The position numbers were made by a program, and so were the translations under genes. Source: an unidentified eubacterium SCB49 (GTDB lineage: Bacteria; Bacteroidota; Bacteroidia; Flavobacteriales; Flavobacteriaceae). Taken from it: 64,000 bases of DNA. A model generated the notes under the pieces. That model saw nothing but the letters and a program-made list of their open reading frames with translations, was not told the origin of the DNA and made no database searches. Position 1 is the first letter of the stretch, and each line of letters starts with the position of its first letter. The stretch spans positions 1-64,000 of the forward strand of contig ABCO01000009.1 in the NCBI GenBank assembly GCA_000170815.1. Reading direction: 5' to 3'. Positions 8,558-18,210 of the stretch are shown one piece after another.

Positions 8558-11035
8558 ATGAAAACAACATTACTCCTTCTCTCTTTTTTATTCACTTCCT
8601 TTTTAGCTGCTCAAATAACCGGAAATGTCACGGATAAACAAGGAAATAGCCTTCCTTTTGTAAATATCTATATTCAAGATACATATACAGGAACAACAAC
8701 TAATGGGCTAGGTTATTATGAGCTTAACGTTTCTGAAGCAAAAAAATACACCTTGGTTTTCCAATATCTAGGGTATAAACAACTCATTAAAGAAGTAACA
8801 CCTAGCACATTTCCGTATTCATTAGATATAGTACTTGAAGAAGAATCTGTGAGTTTAAGTGAGGTTGTGATTAATGCCACAGAAGATCCTGCTTACGAAA
8901 TTATTAGAAAAACCATTGCACAACACAAAGTAAACCAAGAACGTATTGCTCAGTTTACAGCAGATTTTTACAGCCGTGGTTTATGGCGCGTATCAGATAT
9001 GCCCGAAAAAATATTAGGCCAAGATGTGGGTGATTTTGATGGAGCATTAGATTCTACACGTACAGGGATTATCTATTTATCTGAAACAATTTCTGAAATA
9101 GCCTACCAACAACCGGATGATTTTAAAGAGAAAATTATTGCAAGTAAAGTGAGTGGTAATGACAACGGTTTTAGCTTTAACTCTGCCCAAGATGCCAATT
9201 TTTCATTTTATAATAACACCATAGATATTAGTGCTGCAATTGTTTCGCCTATTGCTGTAAATGGCTTGAGCTACTATACCTATAAGCTAGATGGTGTTTT
9301 TTATGAAGGTGACAAATTAATAAACAAAATCACGGTAACACCGCGAAGACCAAAAGACAGAACATTTTCTGGAACTATATATATTGTAGAAGACGACTGG
9401 CAATTATACGGTGTAGAACTGAGTACTACAGGAGAAGCGATACAAGTACCAATGATAGAGAATTTGTTTTTTAAACAAAACTTCACCTTTGATGAAAACG
9501 AAAACGCTTGGGTAAAAATCTCACAATCTATCGATTTTGCTTTTAAATTTTTTGGAGTTCAAGGCGATGGACGTTTTATTGCGGTATACAGTGATTATGA
9601 CTTTAAACCTAATTTTGAAAAACGATCTTTTACAAATGAGGTCTTATCTTTTGGTCTAGAGGCAAACAAAAAAGATAGCACCTACTGGCAATCGTCACGC
9701 CCTATTGCGCTTACCAGCGAAGAGTTTAACGACTATATTAAAAAAGACAGTATTCAAACCCTTCGGAAATCTCAAAAATACACCGACTCTATTGATGCTA
9801 AAGGAAATAAGTTTTCATTATTAGACCCAATTATGGGGTATAGTTATCGCGACACCTTTAATAAATGGAGCCTTAATTATAAGGGACCCATCCCTAATAT
9901 TAATTACAATACGGTGCAAGGCTGGAATGGTGGTGTTGGTCTTAATTACTTTAAAGGGTATAATGAAAATAACACAAGCTGGTTATCGGCAAATGTAGAC
10001 GCAACTTATAGTATTGCAGAAGACAGAGTACGCTTTGATGGAGGGATTACACGCAGTTTTAACCAAACAAATAGACGCAGAATATCAATTACAGGCGGTA
10101 ACAAAGTATCTCAATATAATGCCGCAGAGCCTATTTCTCCTATTATCAACACAATCACATCTTTATTTTTTGAACGTAACTACATGAAAGTTTACGATTT
10201 AACTTATGCGAGAGTAGGCTACGGACAAGAGATCATTAATGGCTTACGGGTAAACACTAGTTTTGGCTATGAAAAACGAAGACATCTGTTTAACAATACA
10301 GATTATGTAACCTTACCTAAAGATGATATCAACTATACGACAAACAATCCACTAGACGCAAATGCGGTTAATAACCCATTATTAGCGAGCCATGAGACTT
10401 TTAAATCTTATCTTTCTGCAGACATTACTTTTGCTCAAAAATATATGTCGTACCCTGATGGAAAATACAATTTGGGAGCTGGTAAATATCCTCGATTAAA
10501 TCTTTCGGTAGAAAATGGTATTGGTATTAACAATTCAGATATAAACTTTACACAACTTAGCGCAAGATTAAGACAACGCATTACATTGAGGAATAAAGGA
10601 GAAACAATCTACAATCTAAAAGCTAGTACGTTTATTCACGGTGATGACATACTTTTTGCAGATTACCAGCATTTTAACGGAAATCAAACAAGAATAGGTA
10701 CTTCTGGTAATTATACAAACGTATTTAACCTACTGCCATATTACGAAATGAGCACAAACAAATCGCATGTTGAAGGACATATTGAACACGATTTTAAAGG
10801 GTGGATTTTAGGAAAAATACCGGGCATCAACCAACTTAATTTTAATCTTGTTGCGGGAGCACATGCCTTGAGTATAGAAGGCAAAAAACCATATACAGAA
10901 CTATCTTTAGGTATAGACAACTTAGGGATTGGAAAATACAGATTACTCCGTTTAGACTATGTACGCTCTTTTTATGGGGATCAAAACAAAGGCGCTTTTG
11001 TTTTTGGGTTGAAATTTTTAAATTTTATACAGTAA
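8558..11035 (+). CDS. DUF5686 outer-membrane protein with carboxypeptidase-like regulatory domain
   Basis: An 825-residue protein with a signal peptide (cleavage near LAAQ). Residues about 20-105 are a CarboxypepD_reg-like beta-sandwich (ITGNVTDKQGNSLPFVNIYI, TNGLGYYELNV). The rest matches the DUF5686 family of Bacteroidota: YEIIRKTIAQHKVN, long alternating polar/aromatic strands, and a C-terminal beta-barrel ending FVFGLKFLNFIQ with the final aromatic residues typical of outer-membrane proteins. It looks like a TonB-dependent-receptor relative without a plug; function is unknown. The 223 bases upstream hold no gene; I could not place a promoter there with confidence. Confidence 0.9.
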   Translation: MKTTLLLLSFLFTSFLAAQITGNVTDKQGNSLPFVNIYIQDTYTGTTTNGLGYYELNVSEAKKYTLVFQYLGYKQLIKEVTPSTFPYSLDIVLEEESVSLSEVVINATEDPAYEIIRKTIAQHKVNQERIAQFTADFYSRGLWRVSDMPEKILGQDVGDFDGALDSTRTGIIYLSETISEIAYQQPDDFKEKIIASKVSGNDNGFSFNSAQDANFSFYNNTIDISAAIVSPIAVNGLSYYTYKLDGVFYEGDKLINKITVTPRRPKDRTFSGTIYIVEDDWQLYGVELSTTGEAIQVPMIENLFFKQNFTFDENENAWVKISQSIDFAFKFFGVQGDGRFIAVYSDYDFKPNFEKRSFTNEVLSFGLEANKKDSTYWQSSRPIALTSEEFNDYIKKDSIQTLRKSQKYTDSIDAKGNKFSLLDPIMGYSYRDTFNKWSLNYKGPIPNINYNTVQGWNGGVGLNYFKGYNENNTSWLSANVDATYSIAEDRVRFDGGITRSFNQTNRRRISITGGNKVSQYNAAEPISPIINTITSLFFERNYMKVYDLTYARVGYGQEIINGLRVNTSFGYEKRRHLFNNTDYVTLPKDDINYTTNNPLDANAVNNPLLASHETFKSYLSADITFAQKYMSYPDGKYNLGAGKYPRLNLSVENGIGINNSDINFTQLSARLRQRITLRNKGETIYNLKASTFIHGDDILFADYQHFNGNQTRIGTSGNYTNVFNLLPYYEMSTNKSHVEGHIEHDFKGWILGKIPGINQLNFNLVAGAHALSIEGKKPYTELSLGIDNLGIGKYRLLRLDYVRSFYGDQNKGAFVFGLKFLNFIQ

Positions 11036-11054
11036 TACATCTTCAAAACAAGCT

Positions 11055-11360
11055 TCACTTTATCTTAAATGCATCTGAATTTGTTTTCATCAATAAGTAT
11101 GGAACCCCAATTAATAACGCTCCAAAAAAAGCAACATTCTCTATATCAGGATTATTTAACCAATCTGCTAAAAAGTAGCCAAGTATCATTACAAGAGCCA
11201 TTGCAAACATTACATTTCTAAAAACCGTTGCAATACCATCAATATCAACCTTTTCGCGTTCTGCTTTAGGCATGGTATTATAGCCCGCAATTAAAAAATA
11301 CATTTTCCCGTATTTAATAAGAACTCCTAACAAAATAAAAAAAAGTGCTATCCCAATCAT
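11055..11360 (-). CDS. DUF3784-like small membrane protein
   Basis: A 101-residue protein with three hydrophobic segments (about 2-22, 48-67 and 76-90). The signature LIKYGKMYFLIAGYNTMPKAERE is typical of the DUF3784 family, short inner-membrane proteins of unknown function found in Firmicutes and Bacteroidota. It converges with the DUF5686 gene (20-base gap, no hairpin seen). No functional residues can be named. Confidence 0.8.
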   Translation of the reverse strand: MIGIALFFILLGVLIKYGKMYFLIAGYNTMPKAEREKVDIDGIATVFRNVMFAMALVMILGYFLADWLNNPDIENVAFFGALLIGVPYLLMKTNSDAFKIK

Positions 11361-11448
11361 TTTTAAGCATTTGTATAAATTAATATACCATTTTATGTAA
11401 CTATTATTTTATTACATCCAGTAATCAAGTTACAAATTAAAAGCGAAT

Positions 11449-12129
11449 TCAATTTTTATCTTCCAATAAAGGTACAAATTTGAATTCTCCAAAAGTTTCT
11501 TTCTCAAATTCAGTTTCAGAAGTTCGTGTAAAAACAGTCATAATTTGAGACGCATCACCTACAGGGATCACTAACCTTGCTCCTACTTTTAGTTGTGCTA
11601 ACAAAGGTTTTGGCACAAAAGGAGCGCCTGCTGTAACAACAATACCATCATAAGGAGCTTCTGATTTATAACCAATATAACCATCACCAAATATTAGTTG
11701 TTTAGCACGGTATCCTATTTTTGGTAAAAACAATTTGGTTTTTTTAAACAATTCATTTTGTCGTTCTATACTATACACTTTTAATCCAAGCTCAAGTAAA
11801 ACTGCGGTTTGATACCCACTTCCTGTTCCTATTTCTAGTACTTTACCTCCTTTTTTCACATCTAAGAGCTCTGTTTGTCGTGCTACGGTATAAGGATGAG
11901 AGATGGTCTGGTCTGCTGCAATAGGAAATGCTTTATCTGCATATGCATGTGCTACAAAACTACTATCCATAAATAGGTGTCTCGGTATTTTACTGATGGC
12001 AAGCAATACCTCTTTATTCATAATCCCTTTTTTCTGAAGGGTTTCAACTAGTTTTTTTCGTAATCCTTGGTGTGTAAATGTATCTTTCAAAAGGTGGTTT
12101 TTGGAGTTCACAAAGTAATAAAAACCCAT
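11449..12129 (-). CDS. pcm: Protein-L-isoaspartate O-methyltransferase
   Basis: Repairs aged proteins by methylating L-isoaspartyl residues with S-adenosylmethionine. The SAM-binding motif is VLEIGTGSGYQTAVLLEL; upstream are IPRHLFM and DKAFPIAADQTISHPYTVARQ, the family's substrate-loop signature; VVTAGAPFVPKPLLAQLKVG follows. The ATG at 12129 gives 226 residues, but homologues usually begin at the equivalent of LKDTFTHQGLRKKL, and a TTG at 12090 would give 213 residues, the more usual length. The true start is therefore uncertain by 13 codons. It stands divergently from the next gene, 101 bases away. Confidence 0.95.
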   Translation of the reverse strand: MGFYYFVNSKNHLLKDTFTHQGLRKKLVETLQKKGIMNKEVLLAISKIPRHLFMDSSFVAHAYADKAFPIAADQTISHPYTVARQTELLDVKKGGKVLEIGTGSGYQTAVLLELGLKVYSIERQNELFKKTKLFLPKIGYRAKQLIFGDGYIGYKSEAPYDGIVVTAGAPFVPKPLLAQLKVGARLVIPVGDASQIMTVFTRTSETEFEKETFGEFKFVPLLEDKN

Positions 12130-12206
12130 AATATTTCCTTCGAAAAAACTAAAGATTTGTTACATAGATCTATTTCTTTACGCTTTTAAACTCGACCACA
12201 ATCTCT

Positions 12207-12214
12207 TACCTTTG
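12207..12214 (+). promoter_or_regulatory. -7 element of the Gfo/Idh/MocA gene
   Basis: TACCTTTG is a full match to TAnnTTTG, 16 bases before the ATG at 12231. Confidence 0.55.
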
Positions 12215-12230
12215 TGTAAAACATAGAACC

Positions 12231-13205
12231 ATGTTAAAAGCAGGAGTATTAGGTGCGGGCCACCTAGGCAAAATACATTTAAAGTTACTAAAACAATCTT
12301 CTAAATATGAGTTAGTTGGTTTTTATGACGTAGATTCAGAAGCCGCAAAGGCTATTGAAGCCGAATTTGGCTACAAACGTTTTGACACCATAGAAAGTCT
12401 TATTGACGCCTGTGATATGGTGGATGTAGTGACACCTACTATATACCATTTTGAGTGTGCAGAAAAAGTAGTAAAAGCTGGTAAACATCTTTTTATAGAA
12501 AAACCAATCACTCACACTGCAGAAGAAGCTATTAAGCTTCGTGACCTTGCAAAAAAACATGGTGTTCGCGGACAAGTAGGACACGTAGAGCGTTTTAATC
12601 CAGCCTTTATGGCTGTTAACCATATGATAGACAAACCTATGTTTATCGAGGCGCACCGTCTGGCAGAATTTAATCCAAGAGGTACAGATGTTTCTGTGGT
12701 TTTAGATTTAATGATTCACGACCTTGATGCTATTTTAAGTGTAGTAAATAGCGAAGTGAAGCATGTGCACGCAAGTGGCGTTTCTGTAATTAGTGAAACA
12801 CCAGATATTGCCAATGCCCGTATCGAATTTGAAAACGGTTGTGTAGCAAACCTTACCGCTAGTAGAATATCGATGAAGCAAATGCGCAAAGCCCGTTTTT
12901 TCCAGAAAGACGCTTATATTTCAGTAGACTTTTTAGAGAAAAAATGTGAAGTAGTACGTATGAAAGATGCTCCAGAAAACCCAGACGATTTTGCAATGGT
13001 GCTCACCAACGCAGAAGGCGTAAAAAAACAAATCTATTTTGACAATCCCAATGTAGATGCAAACAATGCAATACTTGATGAGTTAGAAAGCTTTGCAGAT
13101 GCCATAAATAATGACAGAACCCCTGTAGTATCATTAGCACAAGGAACAAAAGCCTTAACGGTAGCGATGCAGATAATTGAAAATTTTAATGTAGTCGAAA
13201 TGTAA
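12231..13205 (+). CDS. Gfo/Idh/MocA family oxidoreductase
   Basis: A 324-residue NAD(P)-dependent dehydrogenase. The Rossmann motif is GVLGAGHLGKIHL (6-18), followed by the family motif FIEKPITHTAEEA, in which the Lys of EKP is the usual catalytic residue, and GHVERFNPAF. The family oxidises or reduces sugars, inositols and related molecules, or biliverdin; the substrate is not deducible here. It lies 84 bases before a 3-hydroxyacyl-CoA dehydrogenase gene, and the two may be co-transcribed. The start is supported by the Rossmann strand beginning at residue 3. Confidence 0.92.
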   Translation: MLKAGVLGAGHLGKIHLKLLKQSSKYELVGFYDVDSEAAKAIEAEFGYKRFDTIESLIDACDMVDVVTPTIYHFECAEKVVKAGKHLFIEKPITHTAEEAIKLRDLAKKHGVRGQVGHVERFNPAFMAVNHMIDKPMFIEAHRLAEFNPRGTDVSVVLDLMIHDLDAILSVVNSEVKHVHASGVSVISETPDIANARIEFENGCVANLTASRISMKQMRKARFFQKDAYISVDFLEKKCEVVRMKDAPENPDDFAMVLTNAEGVKKQIYFDNPNVDANNAILDELESFADAINNDRTPVVSLAQGTKALTVAMQIIENFNVVEM

Positions 13206-13289
13206 TTGATGCTACATATCATAATTAATTACAGCGCAATCATTTAAGAATAATAAAACGGTTGTAAAAGCAACAAACAAAAAACAAAC

Positions 13290-14180
13290 ATGAAAAACGT
13301 AGCAATTATAGGAGCAGGAACAATGGGTAATGGTATTGCCCACACCTTTGCTCAAAAAGATTTTAAAGTACAATTAATAGATATTTCTCAAGCATCACTT
13401 GATAAAGGAATGGCAACTATTGCTAAAAACCTTGACAGGATGGTAGCAAAAGAGCGTATCACAGAAGCTGATAAAGCAAACACACTTGCAAATATTAGCA
13501 CACATACTGCTATTGCAGAAGGTGTAAAAAATGCTGATTTAGTGGTTGAAGCTGCTACAGAAAATCTTGATTTAAAATTAAAGATTTTTAAAGAGCTTGA
13601 CACTGTTTGTCCTGCAAATACCATTCTTGCAACAAACACTTCTTCTATATCAATCACACAGATTGCTGCAGTTACTTCTCGTCCAGAACTAGTAATTGGG
13701 ATGCACTTTATGAACCCGGTGCCAATTATGAAACTGGTTGAGATTATTAAAGGATATAGCACAAGTACAGCAACGTATAAAACTGTTGAAGAAATGTCTA
13801 AAACATTAGGCAAAGTACCTGTAGAAGTAAACGATTACCCTGGTTTTGTAGCAAATCGTATTTTAATGCCAATGATTAATGAAGCAATAGAAACACTTTA
13901 CAACGGTGTGGCTGGTGTTAAAGAAATTGACACAGTAATGATGTTAGGTATGGCACACCCTATGGGTCCGCTTGCTCTTGCAGATTTTATTGGTCTTGAC
14001 GTATGTCTTTCTATTCTTAATGTGATGCACGACGGCTTTAAAAATCCTAAGTATGCACCTTGCCCTTTATTAGTAAATATGGTTATGGCAGGTAAAAAAG
14101 GAGTAAAAAGCGGCGAAGGCTTTTATGATTATTCAGAAAACAGAAAGGCAGAAGTTGTTGCAAGCCAATTCATTAAATAA
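13290..14180 (+). CDS. 3-hydroxyacyl-CoA (3-hydroxybutyryl-CoA) dehydrogenase
   Basis: A 296-residue stand-alone dehydrogenase that interconverts 3-hydroxyacyl-CoA and 3-oxoacyl-CoA with NAD(P). NAD-binding motif: VAIIGAGTMGNGIAHTFAQ; the catalytic region GMHFMNPVPIMKLVEII contains the catalytic His; the C-terminal domain has DYPGFVANRILMPMINEA and GPLALADFIGLD. Size and single-domain layout fit Hbd/PaaH-like enzymes rather than the large FadB type. It could serve short-chain fatty-acid or phenylacetate-type catabolism; nothing nearby decides. A lipoprotein gene starts 14 bases downstream, probably in the same operon. Confidence 0.93.
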   Translation: MKNVAIIGAGTMGNGIAHTFAQKDFKVQLIDISQASLDKGMATIAKNLDRMVAKERITEADKANTLANISTHTAIAEGVKNADLVVEAATENLDLKLKIFKELDTVCPANTILATNTSSISITQIAAVTSRPELVIGMHFMNPVPIMKLVEIIKGYSTSTATYKTVEEMSKTLGKVPVEVNDYPGFVANRILMPMINEAIETLYNGVAGVKEIDTVMMLGMAHPMGPLALADFIGLDVCLSILNVMHDGFKNPKYAPCPLLVNMVMAGKKGVKSGEGFYDYSENRKAEVVASQFIK

Positions 14181-14194
14181 TATTACTTCAGAAA

Positions 14195-14788
14195 TTGTCT
14201 AAAATAAACATCGTTCTAATTCTTGTTGCTTTTCTCTTTATTAACTGTAAAAAGCAACAAGAAAAAGACGCTGTTTTAATTGAAACAACAGAACAACAAG
14301 TCACAGAAATACCTAGTCTTACTGTAACTGTAGAAACCAAAGATTTCATTTTTCCCGTAGGAAAACCAGATGCTAAAGGCTATTACAACGCACAAGGTTT
14401 TGGTAAAAACAACCATTTAGGTGATGATTGGAATGGCACGGGTGGTGGCAACACAGACCTTGGCGATTCTGTTTTCACTATTGGGAATGGTGTCGTTATT
14501 TCTGCAGAAAATCTAGGCGGAGGTTGGGGAAATGTAGTTCGTATTTTACACAAACAAAACGATGTCTTATATGAATCTATTTATGCTCATCTTGACACCA
14601 TTTTGGTTACAGAAGGACAAGAAGTAAATCAAGGTGTAAAAATAGGCACAATTGGCACTGCAAATGGTAGTTATTTAGCACATTTGCATCTTGAAATAAG
14701 AGACAAAATTAATATGGATATTGGTGGTGGTTATTCTGAAGACACCGATGGCTATCTTGATCCCACTTTATTTATAAAAACACATTAA
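14195..14788 (+). CDS. M23 family metallopeptidase lipoprotein
   Basis: A 197-residue predicted lipoprotein (FINC, lipidated Cys 18) with a LytM-type M23 domain. NNHLGDDWNG gives the first His and Asp zinc ligands, YAHLD the conserved mid motif, and AHLHLEIRD the HxH motif. It should sit in the periplasm on a membrane and trim or regulate peptidoglycan cross-links. The start is TTG at 14195: no ATG lies close enough to keep the signal peptide. It is the second M23 protein in the window but shares neither N-terminal domain nor anchor type with the first. The next gene starts one base after its stop codon. Confidence 0.9.
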   Translation: MSKINIVLILVAFLFINCKKQQEKDAVLIETTEQQVTEIPSLTVTVETKDFIFPVGKPDAKGYYNAQGFGKNNHLGDDWNGTGGGNTDLGDSVFTIGNGVVISAENLGGGWGNVVRILHKQNDVLYESIYAHLDTILVTEGQEVNQGVKIGTIGTANGSYLAHLHLEIRDKINMDIGGGYSEDTDGYLDPTLFIKTH

Positions 14789-14789
14789 A

Positions 14790-16028
14790 ATGGCAAAAAT
14801 CTTACCTTTTAAAGCTGTGAGACCTACGCGAGATAAAGTAAGTCTTATTGCAGCACGCTCTTATGACAGTTACAGCATTGCGCAAAGAGAGGCGAGATTG
14901 CGTGATAACCCTTTTTCGTTTTTACACATAGTAAACCCTGGGTATAAATATGACAAAGAAATTAGTGGTAAAGAACGTTACGCGCTAGTTCGAAACAGGT
15001 ATCAAGAATTTAAAGAAGATGAATTTTTCATTAAAGATGAAGCACCTAGTTATTACATCTACCGTATTGTTAATAGAGACGGGCGGGTTTTTAACGGTAT
15101 TGTAGCCGCTGCAAGCACCCAAGATTATGAAGATAATCTGATTAAAAAACACGAAGAAACACTACAATACAAGGAGAAAATTTTTGTAGAATATTTGCAA
15201 ACCGTAGGCTTTAACGCAGAACCGGTACTCCTCACCTATCCAGATAACCCAACACTTGCTGGTATTATAAAACAAGTGATGACAGATCGTGCAGATTATG
15301 AGTTTACAACCACCTATCGCGATACCCATTATTTATGGCCTGTATCAAATACAGAAATAGTAGCGCAAATTCAGGCAGCTTTTAATAAAATAGATGCATT
15401 ATATATAGCAGATGGCCATCACAGATCTTCATCGTCCTATTTATTAGCTAAAAAATCTAAAGAGAACAATACCAATCACACAGGTAAAGAACCATATAAT
15501 TATTTTATGAGTCTTCTTATCCCTGAAAGTGACTTAAACATATTTGAGTTTAATCGCCTGGTAAAAGATTTAAACGGACTTACCAAAGAAGAATTTTTAA
15601 TACAACTTGACGCCATGTTTCGTATTGAAAATCGTGGTTTAGAATATTATAAACCACAAAAAAAACACCAGTATAGTATGTATCTAGATGGTAATTTTTA
15701 TAGCCTTCAATTAAGAAAAGGCAATTATAAAATTAATAACGCGCTAGATGGACTAGACACTCAAATACTTTTTAAAACAATACTAGAACCTATTTTAGGT
15801 ATTAGCGATGTACGTAATGACAAACGCATAGATTATGCAGACGGGAAAAATGATCTTGCCTATGTACAAACAGTTGTTGACAGAGGAGATTTTGCCGTTG
15901 GTTTTGGCTTACTTCCTGTAAAAATTGACGAGATGAAAAAAATAGCGGATGAAAATCTTAAAATGCCTCCAAAAAGCACGTACATAGAGCCCAAGTTAAG
16001 AAGCGGTGTGACAATTTATGAATTTTGA
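14790..16028 (+). CDS. DUF1015 family protein
   Basis: A 412-residue soluble protein beginning AKILPFKAVRPTRDK, the characteristic start of the DUF1015 family; YIADGHHRSSSSYLLAK and the C-terminal PPKSTYIEPKLRSG are further family blocks. Members often neighbour serine-biosynthesis genes (serA/serC) in other Bacteroidota, which suggested a metabolic role, but the biochemical activity is unestablished as far as I know. Here the neighbours are an M23 lipoprotein and yggS, so context adds little. No signal peptide or membrane segment. Confidence 0.93.
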   Translation: MAKILPFKAVRPTRDKVSLIAARSYDSYSIAQREARLRDNPFSFLHIVNPGYKYDKEISGKERYALVRNRYQEFKEDEFFIKDEAPSYYIYRIVNRDGRVFNGIVAAASTQDYEDNLIKKHEETLQYKEKIFVEYLQTVGFNAEPVLLTYPDNPTLAGIIKQVMTDRADYEFTTTYRDTHYLWPVSNTEIVAQIQAAFNKIDALYIADGHHRSSSSYLLAKKSKENNTNHTGKEPYNYFMSLLIPESDLNIFEFNRLVKDLNGLTKEEFLIQLDAMFRIENRGLEYYKPQKKHQYSMYLDGNFYSLQLRKGNYKINNALDGLDTQILFKTILEPILGISDVRNDKRIDYADGKNDLAYVQTVVDRGDFAVGFGLLPVKIDEMKKIADENLKMPPKSTYIEPKLRSGVTIYEF

Positions 16029-16116
16029 CATCCTAACAATCTTTAATTTTTGTTACCAAAATTTAGAAATGCGCGTCAGCAAATAAAGTGATTAAAAAAA
16101 TAATAGTCGTTAGAAT

Positions 16117-16776
16117 ATGTCTATACAAAAAAACATAGAAAAATACCGAGACCTAATGCCAGAAGGTGTAACCCTTGTCGCGGTTTCAAAAACAAAGCCG
16201 GTAAGCGACCTAATGGAAGCATATGAGGCAGGACAACGTATTTTTGGAGAAAATAAAATTCAAGAAATGGCATCTAAACATGAGGAGATGCCAAAAGACA
16301 TAGCCTGGCATATGATAGGTCATGTTCAGCGTAATAAGGTGAAATATATGGCACCTTTTGTAAATCTTATTCACGCGGTAGATAGTCTTAAACTCTTAAA
16401 AGAAATAAACAAAGAAGCTGCAAAAAACAACAGAACAATTAACTGTTTATTACAAATAAAAATTGCAGAAGAAGATAGTAAATTTGGCATTTCAAAAGCA
16501 GATGCAACAGCTCTTCTAGCTTCGGAAATTGTACAAGATTTAAAAAACGTAAAAATAATTGGGCTAATGGGTATGGCAACATTCACAGAAGACAAAGTCC
16601 AGATTAGGTCAGAATTTAAATCACTAAAAGAGTATTTTAATACCATTAAAAAAGAACACAGGAACCTTACTCAACTTTCTATGGGGATGAGTGGTGACTT
16701 TACACTCGCAATAGAAGAAGGTAGCACAATGGTGCGAATAGGAAGCTCTATTTTTGGAGAGAGAAACTACAACTAA
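16117..16776 (+). CDS. YggS family pyridoxal phosphate homeostasis protein
   Basis: A 219-residue cytoplasmic PLP-binding protein (PLPBP/YggS, alanine racemase N-terminal fold). The PLP Schiff-base lysine is K25 in LVAVSKTKP; FGENKIQE, WHMIGHVQRNKVKY, GLMGMAT and LSMGMSGDFTLAIEEGSTMVRIGSSIFGER are the family's conserved blocks. The family keeps free PLP and some amino-acid pools balanced and has no known racemase activity. It is followed closely (11 bases) by the exonuclease fusion gene. Confidence 0.96.
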   Translation: MSIQKNIEKYRDLMPEGVTLVAVSKTKPVSDLMEAYEAGQRIFGENKIQEMASKHEEMPKDIAWHMIGHVQRNKVKYMAPFVNLIHAVDSLKLLKEINKEAAKNNRTINCLLQIKIAEEDSKFGISKADATALLASEIVQDLKNVKIIGLMGMATFTEDKVQIRSEFKSLKEYFNTIKKEHRNLTQLSMGMSGDFTLAIEEGSTMVRIGSSIFGERNYN

Positions 16777-16787
16777 CAAACAAGATT

Positions 16788-18170
16788 TTGAACTACGCAA
16801 TATTAGATATAGAGACTACCGGAGGGAAGTACAATGAAGAGGGAATTACAGAGATTGCTATCTATCGTTTTGACGGTGAAAAAGTTGTAGATCAATTTTG
16901 TAGCCTTGTTAATCCAGAACGCCCCATACAACCCTTTGTTGTAAACCTCACAGGTATTAATAGCGATATGCTAAAAAATGCTCCCAAGTTTTATGAGGTC
17001 GCAAAGCGTATTGTAGAAATCACAAAGGACTGCATATTAGTAGCTCATAATGCACAGTTTGACAATAGAATTTTAACCACAGAATTTGATCGTCTGGGCT
17101 ATGATTTTGATTTAGAAACACTTTGTACTGTTGAGTTGTCTAAAAAACTAATACCAGACATGCCCTCTTATAGTTTAGGTAAATTGGTGCGATCTTTAGG
17201 CATCCCTATTACAGACAGACATAGAGCGCAAGGCGACGCAAAAGCTACAGTAACTTTGTTTAAAATGTTACTATTAAAAGATACCGAAAAAGAAATAATA
17301 AAAGCAGCTGTAAAAAAAGACCCAAAACGACAAATAGACACTAAACTTCTTGATCTCATTAAACAAGCGCCATCAGAAACCGGTGTATACTATATGCACG
17401 ATACCCACGGAAATATTCTGTACATAGGTAAAAGCAAAAACATTAAAAAAAGACTCACGCAACATTTTACAAATGACAATAGAAAGTCTAAAGAAATGCA
17501 GCTAAAAGTCACCTCTATTTCTATAGAAAAAACAGGAAGCGAATTACTGGCTTTATTAGAAGAAAATGATCAAATAAAAAGACATAAACCTAGATTTAAT
17601 AGGGCACTTAAAAGAAGTATTTTTAATTACCAATTAGGCTCTTTTGTAGACGAAGACGGATATATAAATTTAAAAATAGAAAAAGCAGATGCTAGAAAAA
17701 AAGCAATTACAACATTTTCTAACTATCAATCTGCAAAAAACAATGTAGCTAGTTACATTGAAAAATTTAATTTATGTCAACGTTTATCAGGTTTTGAAAA
17801 AAGTACAGGAGCCTGTTTTAACTATAATATAAAAGAATGTGATGGTGCTTGTACTCAAGAAATAGCGCCAGAAGAATACAATGCTAGAGTACAAGAATTT
17901 ATAAACAAACATAGTTACAGCTCTAATGATATGCTTATCATTGATCGCGGTAGAAATACAGATGAACGATCTGTAATCTACATAAAAGACGGCGTTTTTA
18001 AAGGTTTCGGCTATTATAATTTGAACCATCAAATTACCAATCCCGAGATATTAAATTCTATTATAAAACCAATGAAAAATAATAGAGATGTACAGTTTAT
18101 TATACAGTCATATCTTAGAAAGAAAAAAACACTAAAAATTGTTAAGTTAGACGGTAATTCTACAAATTAA
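16788..18170 (+). CDS. DEDDh exonuclease fused to a GIY-YIG nuclease domain
   Basis: A 460-residue two-nuclease protein. Residues 1-165 are a DnaQ/epsilon-type 3'-5' exonuclease: D7 and E9 in LDIETTGG, D92 in HNAQFDN, H145 and D150 in HRAQGDAKAT complete the DEDDh set. Residues 198-275 are a UvrC/Cho-like GIY-YIG domain: GVYYMH and LYIGKSKNIKKRL, then the catalytic Glu in LLEENDQIKRHKPRFN. The C-terminal 180 residues contain four cysteines (CFNYNIKECDGAC and others) but no UvrC RNase H or HhH domain. Fusions of this type occur in other bacteria, including mycobacteria; a role in DNA damage processing is inferred. The TTG start places the first strand exactly as in the family. Confidence 0.93.
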   Translation: MNYAILDIETTGGKYNEEGITEIAIYRFDGEKVVDQFCSLVNPERPIQPFVVNLTGINSDMLKNAPKFYEVAKRIVEITKDCILVAHNAQFDNRILTTEFDRLGYDFDLETLCTVELSKKLIPDMPSYSLGKLVRSLGIPITDRHRAQGDAKATVTLFKMLLLKDTEKEIIKAAVKKDPKRQIDTKLLDLIKQAPSETGVYYMHDTHGNILYIGKSKNIKKRLTQHFTNDNRKSKEMQLKVTSISIEKTGSELLALLEENDQIKRHKPRFNRALKRSIFNYQLGSFVDEDGYINLKIEKADARKKAITTFSNYQSAKNNVASYIEKFNLCQRLSGFEKSTGACFNYNIKECDGACTQEIAPEEYNARVQEFINKHSYSSNDMLIIDRGRNTDERSVIYIKDGVFKGFGYYNLNHQITNPEILNSIIKPMKNNRDVQFIIQSYLRKKKTLKIVKLDGNSTN

Positions 18171-18210
18171 ATAAACTTCTGTACATTTACTTTTAGATAA
18201 AATATAAAAT

